Assembly (NCBI GenBank): GCA_031288635.1
Contig: JAITQZ010000097.1
Location: 1 to 7,171 of the forward strand
Length of the DNA stretch: 7,171 bases
Direction of reading: 5' to 3'
Source: Candidatus Peribacteria bacterium
GTDB lineage: Bacteria > Patescibacteria > JAEDAM01 > Absconditabacterales > Absconditicoccaceae
Shown here: in pieces, positions 1 to 5,137 of the stretch
Layout of the letters: each line of letters opens with the position of its first letter
Numbering within the stretch: position 1 is the stretch's first letter
Made by a program: the position numbers and the translations under genes
Notes under the pieces: model-generated
The model's input: only the letters and a program-made list of their open reading frames with translations
What the model was told of the DNA's origin: nothing
Databases searched by the model: none

Positions 1-42
1 GATAGAATAACTTCCGCATTTTTTACATTTTCTTTGGTACAT
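1..42 (-). CDS. Possible 5' end of a zinc-ribbon protein, cut by the window edge
   Basis: From the ATG at 42 the minus strand reads MYQRKCKKCGSYSI and runs off the window. The CxxCG pattern is typical of a zinc ribbon; N-terminal ribbons of this form occur in IS1-like and related transposases and in many small DNA-binding proteins, so a transposase is one possibility. Only 14 codons are visible. The start lies directly after the T-run of the 54-76 hairpin and has no ribosome binding site, so the hairpin could be a terminator for the gene before it or part of this gene's leader. The reading may be chance. Confidence 0.25.
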   Translation of the reverse strand, partial: MYQRKCKKCGSYSI

Positions 43-46
43 TTTG

Positions 47-76
47 AAAAAATAGTAGATAAAACAATTATCTACT
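47..76 (-). terminator. Intrinsic terminator after the secreted-protein gene
   Basis: A perfect 9-bp stem (54-62 with 68-76, AGTAGATAA and its complement) with a 5-nt loop is followed on the minus strand by A and then six T (52-47). It lies 32 nt past the TAA of the 109-432 gene. The stem is AT-rich, so it may be weak. Confidence 0.6.
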
Positions 77-108
77 ACTCTTTTCCTTCTTTTTAGCCAC
101 ACATTTTT

Positions 109-432
109 TTAATTATACCCAATTTTTCAATTTTGTATATTTTCTGTCATTGGACGTAATAACTCATTACGTCGCACCGTCACTGGGGTATCTGCAAAAT
201 TATTAACAGCATTATTACTGACTTGCCATACTATTCCATCTGATTGTACCCAACCACTTCATATATCAGGGGCTGTAGTGTCAGCACGATTAAAATCATC
301 ACGGAATACGACTTGTTCCGCTGCACTTACCCTCCCTCCTCCGAAAAAAAGTAATGCTAAAAATCAGACTACTAAAACGCTGCTTTTCCATTGATTACGA
401 AAGGGTAATTGCCTTTGGGGTAATGTTTTCAT
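109..432 (-). CDS. Small secreted protein with LamG/concanavalin-like N-terminal segment, three TGA-Gly codons
   Basis: A 107-residue reading frame appears only if TGA is glycine, at residues 23, 58 and 102. Residues 1-17 are basic (R12, K16), 18-33 are hydrophobic and VSA-A near 35-38 looks like a signal-peptidase cleavage site, so the protein is likely exported. Residues 44-72 (RDDFNRADTT, then IGSGWVQSDG and VWQVSNNAV) match the opening strands of LamG/concanavalin-type beta-sandwich domains; TGA 58 falls in the IGSGW motif, where Gly is usual. Such domains normally run 150-200 residues, so this is either a remnant that stops early or a short variant. The TAA is followed by a terminator. 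No Shine-Dalgarno precedes the ATG. The gene lies directly behind the structured leader at 449-638 and is probably controlled by it. The carbohydrate- or surface-binding role is inference. Confidence 0.7.
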
Positions 433-448
433 CACTGTGAAAATTTGT

Positions 449-483
449 AAAAAAATAAAAAGGGTGTGTAGTAGCATACACCC
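449..483 (-). terminator. Strong intrinsic terminator just before the secreted-protein gene
   Basis: On the minus strand GGGTGTAT (483-476) pairs with ACACACCC (469-462) around a 6-nt loop, 8 bp with one G-U-type pair, followed by TTTTTATTTTTTT (461-449). It ends only 16 nt before the start codon at 432. It can be the end of the murA transcript or, more likely, the off-state of an attenuator, because its 5' arm can also pair upstream (see 449-638). Confidence 0.75.
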
Positions 484-509
484 CGCTTACTATAAAGCAG
501 TCCAAAGAA

Positions 510-580
510 TAAGAGGACATTTTACGGTTCACGGGGTGCTGAATCCACACATAAAACCCTATAAGAGGACTTTTACGGTT
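510..580 (-). repeat. Direct repeat within the leader
   Basis: TAAGAGGAC(A)TTTTACGGTT occurs on the plus strand at 510-529 and, without the extra A, at 562-580. On the minus-strand RNA both copies can pair with the same segment (598-581), giving two competing structures. Confidence 0.7.
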
Positions 581-642
581 GTGAACCGCAAAAAGTCCGC
601 TTTTTCCTATAAGAAAAAATTATGTATGAATTCAGCAACCAC

Positions 643-670
643 ACTATACCCTTATAGAAATGAATTGCAA
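643..670 (-). promoter_or_regulatory. Candidate promoter of the structured leader
   Basis: On the minus strand TTGCAA (670-665) and TATAGT (648-643) are separated by 16 nt. Transcription would begin near 636, exactly where the 17-bp stem of the leader begins. The box lies about 45 nt behind the murA stop codon. Read-through from murA is also possible, as no terminator is seen between. Confidence 0.5.
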
Positions 671-715
671 GAGAAAGTGAAAAAAAACTGCAACACTCAA
701 ACTAGAAGATTGAAA

Positions 716-1963
716 TTACTCTTCTCTATTTACCTGCTCAATATTCACCCCAATAGCACTCAGCTTTTTGATAATAGTATCATATCCTCTTTCGATAATC
801 GCTTCATTGGTAATAAATGTTGTTCCCTGTGCCATAATCCCCGCAAGTACCATCGCACTTCCCCCACGAAGGTCGGTCGAAGAAACGTAGCCTCCTTTCA
901 AACGGGTCGCTCCGAGGATGAGTGCTTGATGAGGATTAAGAATTTCTATTTTTGCTCCGAGATTTTCTAGTTCGGTGAGATAGCCAAAACGCCCTTCGTA
1001 CAACGTTTCAAAAATTTTGGAAACCCCGTGGCATTGCGTCAGTAAACATCCAAAGATAGACTGCAAATCACTAGGAAATCCAGGAAAAATTCTGACTTCC
1101 AATTTTTTCACTGCTTTATAATGCGGTTTATTAAAGGAATCAACCTTAATGGTATGTTTGTCAAGAATGCGGAAATTGATGCCAATTTTATCGGCAATAC
1201 TGTACATCGCAGACAGGTCGTCTACATTCATATTTGTAATTGTTAATTCAGCATTGTCAGCACCTGCTCCAATGGCAAAATACGTTCCCGCTTCAATATA
1301 ATCGCTCACGATGGTAAAGTCAGCATTTTTTATCTCCTTATGTTTTACAGGTTTCACAGTAATAGTGTGGTCAATCCCAAGTGTTAGGTCTGCTCCCGTG
1401 TTGTTCAAAAATTCAATCAGATTTTTTACGTGCGGCTCCGTCGCAACTTGGTAGATATTCACTTCATAGTCCAAATCAGGCAAAAAAGCTAGATAGATAA
1501 TGAGGGCTTCAACCGCTGTCACGGAGAATTCCTGCAGCATAATATTTCTTTTTGGCATTCCCGTAACTTTGAACACTTTGTATTCTCCCTCGTAGGAAAT
1601 TGACACTCCCGCTTTCATTAATGCATCGTCAAAGGTATCTAGTGGTCTTTTCCCGATATTACATCCACCACTGCCCACAAAGTGGACTTCTCCGTATTTA
1701 ATCAATCCTAGCGGGATTAACAAAATGGAAGCACGAAACTTCTTCGCCAAATCATTTGTAAGGTCAAAGTAGCCTTTGGAAGTGATTAATGCAGTTTCTG
1801 CGAGAGCTTCCAAATTGCTGATGTCGCTAATGTGTGGCTTATTGTGAAGTTTTACCGCATTATCTAGGAGATAATTAGCTGAAACAATCGGCAGAGCAGC
1901 GTTTTTGCTACCAGAAATTGTGATTTCGCCAGAGAGGTTTGGAGAATAAGAGAGTTTGTACAT
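716..1963 (-). CDS. murA: UDP-N-acetylglucosamine 1-carboxyvinyltransferase (MurA)
   Basis: MurA transfers enolpyruvate from PEP to UDP-GlcNAc, the first committed step of peptidoglycan synthesis in the cytoplasm. At 415 residues it is full length. Visible hallmarks: SGSKNAALPI near 17-26 (K20, N21 bind substrate), FRASI near 77-81, the flexible loop GGCNIGKRPLD at 99-109 with the PEP-binding Cys101 (so the fosfomycin-sensitive Cys type rather than Asp) and Arg106, FPGFPSDLQ at 293-301 with the general-base Asp299, and TDLRGGSAMVLAG at 363-375 with Arg366. The ATG at 1963 starts the conserved MYKL...SGEITISG N-terminus. It follows prx by 54 nt on the same strand and may be cotranscribed; no separate strong promoter is evident. 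There is no in-frame TGA; stop TAA. It implies a peptidoglycan wall. Confidence 0.96.
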   Translation of the reverse strand: MYKLSYSPNLSGEITISGSKNAALPIVSANYLLDNAVKLHNKPHISDISNLEALAETALITSKGYFDLTNDLAKKFRASILLIPLGLIKYGEVHFVGSGGCNIGKRPLDTFDDALMKAGVSISYEGEYKVFKVTGMPKRNIMLQEFSVTAVEALIIYLAFLPDLDYEVNIYQVATEPHVKNLIEFLNNTGADLTLGIDHTITVKPVKHKEIKNADFTIVSDYIEAGTYFAIGAGADNAELTITNMNVDDLSAMYSIADKIGINFRILDKHTIKVDSFNKPHYKAVKKLEVRIFPGFPSDLQSIFGCLLTQCHGVSKIFETLYEGRFGYLTELENLGAKIEILNPHQALILGATRLKGGYVSSTDLRGGSAMVLAGIMAQGTTFITNEAIIERGYDTIIKKLSAIGVNIEQVNREE

Positions 1964-2002
1964 AGGAAAATCTAAAAAATAAAGGTTTCATTATTATCAA
2001 TT

Positions 2003-2030
2003 CCAAAGAAAGAGGGATTATTCCCCCTCT
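2003..2030 (-). terminator. Weak hairpin overlapping the prx stop codon
   Basis: AGAGGG (2030-2025 on the minus strand) pairs with CCCTCT (2016-2011) around an 8-nt loop that contains the prx stop codon; TTCTTTGG follows. It may be a weak terminator or RNA-stabilising end that lowers murA expression relative to prx. Confidence 0.4.
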
Positions 2031-2626
2031 CCTAAGCTTTCTGCAACGTGTCCAGCAATCTTGATAGACGGATTGAGTGTTTTCAATCCGATATTCCAGC
2101 TGGCAGGACAAGCGTGTCCGGGATTATTTTTAATAAAATCCAGACTTCTAATTTTTCTCAATAATTCATTAGAGGCTCTTCCCATTGGTTCCGTGAGGAT
2201 TTCAATTGATTTAATTACTCCGTCCGGAGAGATAATGAAGGTTCCTCTTTCGCTGTTTCCAGAGGTAGCGTTCCACGTATTGAAACGTCTGGAGATTTCC
2301 CCTTTCCTATCGCTAATCATTGGGATTTTGTAGTCTGCCAGTAAATGTTCTGTTTCAATCCATCTTTTATGAGAAAAAACGGTATCCGTGCTGACAGAAA
2401 AGAGTTCTGCATTCAGACTTTTTACTTCTTCGTAAATATTCATCAAATCCTTCAATTCTGTAGGACAAACAAAGGTAAAGTCTGCAGGATAGAAGAAAAG
2501 GATGACCCATTTTCCTGCGTAGTCTGCAAGAGATTTAGTTTCTACTGCATCAGTAATCGGATTGTACAAGTCAAAGCTAAAGTTTTCTACTTTGCTCTCC
2601 AAGTGTAAAGTTTCAGTGGTTTCCAT
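2018..2626 (-). CDS. Typical 2-Cys peroxiredoxin (AhpC/Prx1 type)
   Basis: Reduces hydrogen peroxide and organic peroxides with a thiol and is recycled by a thioredoxin- or AhpF-like donor that is not seen here. The 202-residue protein has the active-site pattern PADFTFVCPTE with Pro47, Thr51 and peroxidatic Cys54, the catalytic Arg127 in SERGTF, and the resolving Cys173 in GHACPASW, so both cysteines of the 2-Cys mechanism are present. Length matches the AhpC/Prx1 class (about 185-200), with a somewhat longer N-terminus. It has its own promoter (2686-2713) and precedes murA by 54 nt. No in-frame TGA; stop TAA; no Shine-Dalgarno before the ATG. Whether it is AhpC or another Prx1 member cannot be decided from sequence reading alone. 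Confidence 0.93.
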   Translation of the reverse strand: METTETLHLESKVENFSFDLYNPITDAVETKSLADYAGKWVILFFYPADFTFVCPTELKDLMNIYEEVKSLNAELFSVSTDTVFSHKRWIETEHLLADYKIPMISDRKGEISRRFNTWNATSGNSERGTFIISPDGVIKSIEILTEPMGRASNELLRKIRSLDFIKNNPGHACPASWNIGLKTLNPSIKIAGHVAESLGEGE

Positions 2627-2685
2627 AGTGGTTTCTAGTAAAGAATAAAAAAAGAAATATGTAAGAATTTTAACGATGTGTTTTT

Positions 2686-2713
2686 ACTATAAGAAAGTGA
2701 AAAAAAAGGTCAA
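2686..2713 (-). promoter_or_regulatory. Promoter of prx (and perhaps murA)
   Basis: TTGACC (2713-2708) and TATAGT (2691-2686) are 16 nt apart on the minus strand. The spacer is T8 followed by CACTTTCT. Transcription would start near 2679, giving a leader of about 53 nt. Confidence 0.65.
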
Positions 2714-2765
2714 GGAAAAGTGTTTGTAGGTTGTATGAGAAGACACTCTTTACAGCACATTTCTT

Positions 2766-2842
2766 TGGGGTAGCTGGGAATCGAATCCAGGACCACCCCC
2801 GCATTTACTGCGGGGTTGCTCTACCGAATGAGATACTAAAAA
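2766..2842 (-). pseudogene. Degenerate tRNA-like copy, 5' acceptor lost
   Basis: The 3' half is nearly identical to the neighbouring tRNA-Lys: CTACCCC-A acceptor end, T-arm around TTCGATT, GGTAGAGC of the D-arm. The 5' acceptor strand is TTTTTAG instead of GGGGTAG, so four of seven acceptor pairs are lost; the D-stem and T-stem each have one mismatch. The anticodon arm is replaced by a GC-rich hairpin (CCCCGC/GCGGGG, loop AGTAAAT) with no U33 in the normal place, so no anticodon can be assigned. The 11 nt after its 3' end (starting at the discriminator) equal those after the tRNA-Lys, showing tandem duplication with a 102-nt period. Confidence 0.65.
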
Positions 2843-2867
2843 AAGACCCATACATTACACATTTCTT

Positions 2868-2940
2868 TGGGGTAGCTGGGAATCGAACCCAGGACCACTA
2901 GCTTAAAAGGCTATTGCTCTACCGACTGAGCTACTACCCC
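2868..2940 (-). tRNA. tRNA-Lys (anticodon UUU)
   Basis: A 73-nt cloverleaf without encoded CCA. Acceptor GGGGTAG/CTACCCC pairs fully, D-arm GCTC/GAGC with loop AGTCGGTA, anticodon loop CTTTTAA giving UUU, 5-nt variable loop, T-arm CTGGG/CCCAG with loop TTCGAAT, discriminator A. The first pair of the anticodon stem (27-43) is an A-G mismatch; all other stems are intact. It is the only member of the three-copy array that looks functional. CCA must be added by the nucleotidyltransferase. Confidence 0.92.
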
Positions 2941-2976
2941 ATATCTGTAGAAATTATGTAATATTATGAATCTTCC

Positions 2977-3052
2977 TATTCCTTCTGGGAATCGAACCCA
3001 AGACCACCCCGCACTTGCTGCGGGGTTGCTCTACCGACTAAGCTACTACCCC
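2977..3052 (-). pseudogene. Degenerate tRNA-like copy, 3' acceptor lost
   Basis: The 5' half is nearly that of the tRNA-Lys: GGGGTAG acceptor, TA, D-arm GCTT/GAGC. The T-arm (TTGGG, TTCGATT, CCCAG) is kept, but the 3' acceptor strand is AAGGAAT and cannot pair. The anticodon arm holds the same GC-rich stem as the copy at 2766-2842 (CCCCGC/GCGGGG, 7 bp counting the outer A-T pair) with loop AGCAAGT, again lacking U33. It is probably a tRNA remnant, or a tRNA-like RNA with another role. It is the first member transcribed from the promoter at 3071-3099. Confidence 0.65.
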
Positions 3053-3070
3053 ATCTAAGCTAATATACGC

Positions 3071-3099
3071 ATTATAAGTATCTTTTTTATAAGATGTAA
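3071..3099 (-). promoter_or_regulatory. Candidate promoter of the tRNA array
   Basis: TTACAT (3099-3094) and TATAAT (3076-3071) are 17 nt apart on the minus strand, 18 nt before the 5' end of the first tRNA-like unit. A perfect -10 box with a 4/6 -35 box. Read-through from rpmB, whose stop is at 3112, is also possible. Confidence 0.6.
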
Positions 3100-3111
3100 T
3101 ATTATTATCTC

Positions 3112-3300
3112 TTACACAAAACCCTTAAACTTTTTGTAAAGTTTAGAATTGATTTTCACTTTTACGCGAGAACCATCTTCCAGTCTAATCCATTTATTGA
3201 TGAGATTGGGTTTGAAGGACCTTTTGGTAGCTCTCATAGAGTGAGAACGATTATTTCCGGATACGGTTTTTTTTCCCGTAAAATAGCATACTCTAGCCAT
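3112..3300 (-). CDS. rpmB: 50S ribosomal protein bL28
   Basis: A 62-residue structural protein of the large subunit near the E site. The N-terminus [11 protein letters not shown] and the core [20 protein letters not shown] match the family signature (the usual form is GN-xSHSxxxTxRxFxPNL). One cysteine (Cys5) remains of the zinc-binding set found in some L28 proteins. The gene is last in a minus-strand operon, 30 nt behind rplY. No Shine-Dalgarno; ATG in the context CACAATG. Stop TAA, no in-frame TGA. Confidence 0.93.
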   Translation of the reverse strand: MARVCYFTGKKTVSGNNRSHSMRATKRSFKPNLINKWIRLEDGSRVKVKINSKLYKKFKGFV

Positions 3301-3330
3301 TGTGCTTAAACGTAAGGCAAGTAAAAAAGA

Positions 3331-3963
3331 TTATTCTGATTTTGTTTCTGTGGGAGCTGCAGCTTCATCAGTGGTAGTTGCAGTTTCTGCAGAAGTTTCG
3401 CTTTCTTCTTCTGGTTCATCAGAGAGGAGTGCAATAGTCACTACAGGCAACTCTATATCATCAATGATTTCTACTTTTTTGGAGACTTTCAAATCTTTTA
3501 CAAAGACTACATCACTAATCGTCGTCAATCCAGAAGCATCAACTTCAATTTGGTGAGGAAGATCTTGAGGGAAGGCTTCTACTTCTACCGTATCTTTTAC
3601 CAGTTGTACTCTTCCTTCATTCAATTTTTCCAGTGGAGATTCTCCTATTACAACTACTGGTACAGATGCAGTTACTTTCTCAGTTCTACTTACCGCGAGG
3701 AAGTCCGCCGTGATGATTTCATCACTGATAGCATCCAATTGAAAAGAGTTAATCAGTACCAATTGGTCTAAATCTCCTATCAATTCTACAGGCGTAGTAT
3801 ATCCTGATGCTTTGTAGACTTTCAAAAGGTCATTTTTTACACAGGCAATCGTCTGTGGTTCTTTGATATGTTTTCCATACACAATAGCAGGCACGAGTCC
3901 TTGCTTTCTCAGGTTTTTTACTTTCTTTCCCAAGAGATTGCGTTTTTGTACAGCAAGTTTCAT
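3331..3963 (-). CDS. rplY: 50S ribosomal protein bL25, long CTC/TL5 form
   Basis: Binds 5S rRNA in the large-subunit central protuberance. I start at the ATG at 3963 (MKLAVQKR); a GTG nine bases upstream would add three residues without homology. Residues 1 to about 92 form the 5S-binding domain (RNLLGKKVKNLRKQGLVPAIVYG), 93 to about 182 the TL5-type beta domain ending in IELPVVTIALL, followed by an acidic Glu/Thr/Ala-rich tail (DEPEEESETSAE onward), probably disordered. At 210 residues it is the long CTC form rather than the 94-residue E. coli form. It sits between rplS (34-nt gap) and rpmB. Stop TAA, no TGA codons. Confidence 0.92.
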   Translation of the reverse strand: MKLAVQKRNLLGKKVKNLRKQGLVPAIVYGKHIKEPQTIACVKNDLLKVYKASGYTTPVELIGDLDQLVLINSFQLDAISDEIITADFLAVSRTEKVTASVPVVVIGESPLEKLNEGRVQLVKDTVEVEAFPQDLPHQIEVDASGLTTISDVVFVKDLKVSKKVEIIDDIELPVVTIALLSDEPEEESETSAETATTTDEAAAPTETKSE

Positions 3964-3997
3964 TAGTAGCACATAAGCAAATTAAAAGCGTTGATAC

Positions 3998-4378
3998 TTA
4001 TTTCGTTAAATCTTTTTCTCTACGGTCAGCAGTAATTTTACTCTTTAATCTCGCATCTTTTCCAATCTTGTCTCTCATATAGTAGAGTTTTGATTTGCGA
4101 ACTTTGTATTCGTCCAAGAGCAACACTTTTTCAAATTTTCCGAAAGAAAACGGATAAATTTTTTCGACCGTAATCCCAGAAGCCGTCCCTCTAATCGTGA
4201 ACGTACCATCAGGATGATTTTCTTTTTTCGTTTTGATGACGAGTCCTTTGAACCTTCGAGTCCTTTCGGTAGACCCCTCTCCTACTTTTTCGTGGATTTC
4301 CAAATACATCCCTGGTTTTACAGGAAGAACGGGAGCTCCGTAGGTATCATAGACAGCTTGAAGTCTTTTGTAGTTCAT
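3998..4378 (-). CDS. rplS: 50S ribosomal protein bL19
   Basis: Located at the 30S-50S interface. The 126-residue sequence shows the family features: PGMYLEIHEKVGEGSTERTRRFKGLVI at 22-48 (SH3-like barrel), TFTIRGTASGITVEKIYPF at 59-77, and KVRKSKLYYMRDKIGKDARLK at 102-122. The usual neighbours rpsP, rimM and trmD are missing; instead two unknown small basic proteins precede it, 46 nt upstream. The leader carries TAATCTT twice before the ATG and no Shine-Dalgarno. Transcribed with rplY and rpmB, most likely from the promoter at 4898-4927. Stop TAA. Confidence 0.94.
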   Translation of the reverse strand: MNYKRLQAVYDTYGAPVLPVKPGMYLEIHEKVGEGSTERTRRFKGLVIKTKKENHPDGTFTIRGTASGITVEKIYPFSFGKFEKVLLLDEYKVRKSKLYYMRDKIGKDARLKSKITADRREKDLTK

Positions 4379-4424
4379 TGCTTTTATAAGATTACAGAAG
4401 ATTAAAAAAGAGTTTTGAAGGTGG

Positions 4425-4571
4425 TTATTTCGCCACGACCTTGCTATTTACGACTTTAGCTTTTCGCTTTTTTTGCTGTTCAAGCATTTTTCTTACGTCC
4501 ATAATCACCACTTTTTCCACTCTCGTAAGTGCTTTATTCAGCTTTCTTTTGGCGTTGGTTCTTAGCCTCAT
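4425..4571 (-). CDS. Unknown 48-residue basic protein
   Basis: Starts MRLRTNAKRKLNKAL and ends NSKVVAK; about one third Lys/Arg, predicted helical, so probably RNA- or ribosome-binding. The ATG overlaps the end of the upstream gene by 10 nt in another frame (CAATGAGGCTAAG), consistent with coupled translation. TTTATCTTC lies 16 nt before the start, as with its neighbours. A faint resemblance of residues 1-20 to the RRLRNKAxKS stretch of S20 is not enough to name it. No in-frame TGA, stop TAA. Lies between the 93-residue gene and rplS. Confidence 0.5.
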   Translation of the reverse strand: MRLRTNAKRKLNKALTRVEKVVIMDVRKMLEQQKKRKAKVVNSKVVAK

Positions 4572-4843
4572 TGGTAGTCCACTTTAGAAGATAAATCTTT
4601 GTATGACCTTTTTTCGATCACTTCTTTTACTTTCGCTGGAGCAATTCCCATTTTTTTGAGTCTTTCGATAGCTTTTTCTTTGGTCCTGATGACTCGTTTA
4701 TTGTCCGCTCCGAGTTTTGCTTCTTTTCTGAGCGTTAAAATGTATCGTTCAATAGCATTTTCGTGCTTTTTACTAGATTTTTTTCTGTGCCACGTAATTT
4801 TTTTGAGGATGTGGGCTATTTTTCTTCCGTTGGTATCTCACAT
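4562..4843 (-). CDS. Unknown 93-residue basic protein, first gene of the rplS operon, two TGA-Gly codons
   Basis: The frame opens with ATG TGA and closes with TGA GGC TAA, so it exists in full only with TGA as glycine (residues 2 and 92): MGDTNGRKIAHIL ... VDYQGG. Between the two it is open for 89 sense codons, rich in Lys and Glu (KKITWHRKKSSKKHENAI, then RTKEKAIERLKKMGIAP), with helical and perhaps coiled-coil character. I do not recognise the family. Position directly after the conserved ribosomal promoter, and ahead of rplS, rplY and rpmB, points to a ribosome- or RNA-related role, which is inference. It has no transmembrane segment or signal peptide. Start context TTTATCTTC 18 nt before ATG; no Shine-Dalgarno. 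Confidence 0.65.
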
Positions 4844-4880
4844 TGTACTATACAAGTAAAGAAGATAAATCTGAGTCTCA

Positions 4881-4942
4881 TTTCACTACAGTGATAGAAT
4901 ATATACGAATTCACGAACGAAAATCAAGTCGAAATTGTGATA
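4881..4942 (-). promoter_or_regulatory. Promoter of the rplS operon, conserved 62-bp block copy 1
   Basis: On the minus strand TTGATT (4927-4922) and TATATT (4903-4898) are 18 nt apart; TATATA with 16-nt spacing is an alternative. The whole block matches 7001-7062 before rpsL at 55 of 62 positions. Four of the seven differences lie in the spacer. Upstream TCGACTTGATT and downstream CACTGTAGT are shared, so more than the two core boxes is conserved. The leader to the ATG at 4843 is about 45-50 nt. Confidence 0.8.
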
Positions 4943-4960
4943 AAAATGTTTTTAGGTGAG

Positions 4961-4988
4961 AAAAAGGAGTTGCTACGTAGCAACTCCT
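4961..4988 (-). terminator. Perfect 24-bp palindrome, terminator or operator
   Basis: Positions 4965-4988 are self-complementary; the half is AGGAGTTGCTAC reading to the centre TACGTA. On the minus strand it is followed by TTTT (4964-4961), so it can end leftward transcripts ahead of the rplS promoter. No leftward gene lies between it and rhuM, so an insulating terminator, an operator site or an insertion scar are all possible. Confidence 0.5.
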
Positions 4989-5064
4989 AAAGAAAAAATC
5001 TTTTTTAACGCTAGATGTTAAAATATCAAATATCATAATTTCCAGATGAAATTTTGGATATTTT

Positions 5065-5095
5065 TTGACAAATCTTCTTACATTTGTGTCATAAA
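5065..5095 (+). promoter_or_regulatory. Candidate rhuM promoter
   Basis: A perfect -35 TTGACA at 5065-5070 with CATAAA at 5090-5095, spacing 19 nt, which is long. The inverted repeat AAAATATC (5020-5027) / GATATTTT (5057-5064) abuts the -35 and could be an operator. Confidence 0.4.
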
Positions 5096-5137
5096 AAAAT
5101 ATAAAAAGAAAATATTTTAGTCTTAATAGGTGTAATA

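Larger units (their letters stand above)
449..638 (-). ncRNA. Structured leader RNA, candidate attenuator or riboswitch
   Basis: The minus strand contains: a 17-bp stem P1 (636-620 with 554-538, two G-U pairs); inside it a hairpin P2 (598-584 with 580-567, one G-U, one bulge, 3-nt loop); then CACCCCG (538-532), which can pair with CGGGGTG (485-479); and the terminator at 449-483. The 7-bp CACCCCG pairing uses bases of the terminator's 5' arm, so the two exclude each other, the layout of a transcription attenuator. A second copy of the P2 3' arm (532-515) could also pair with the P2 5' arm. All three wobbles are G-U on the minus-strand RNA and would be A-C mismatches on the plus strand, which supports the minus strand as the functional RNA. 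I recognise no known riboswitch or T-box core. The alternative is a terminated stand-alone small RNA. Confidence 0.6.

Noticed and set aside
449..638. T-box leader or known riboswitch
   Set aside because: No AGGGTGGNACCGCG antiterminator core, no specifier layout, and the downstream gene is not an aminoacyl-tRNA or amino-acid gene; I see no core of a known class.
449..638. MITE or insertion sequence bounded by the 17-bp inverted repeat
   Set aside because: The repeat's two variants give G-U pairs on one strand only, which fits an RNA stem better than transposon ends; no target-site duplication is seen.
437..970. Plus-strand frame of 177 codons
   Set aside because: Its 3' part is antisense to the conserved murA sequence and the 5' part covers the structured leader; the composition (Cys, Arg, Tyr-rich) resembles no protein.
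2766..3052. Three functional tRNAs
   Set aside because: The outer two have broken acceptor stems and anticodon loops without U33, so no anticodon can be assigned.
2766..3052. CRISPR array
   Set aside because: The repeats are tRNA sequence with irregular degeneracy, not short repeats with unique spacers.
3331..3972. GTG start for rplY three codons upstream
   Set aside because: MKLAVQKR at the ATG at 3963 matches the usual L25 N-terminus; the extra residues MLL do not.
4599..4859. Plus-strand frame of 86 codons, hydrophobic
   Set aside because: Antisense to the Lys-rich 93-residue gene; Phe/Ser-rich antisense frames are expected opposite Lys/Glu-rich genes.
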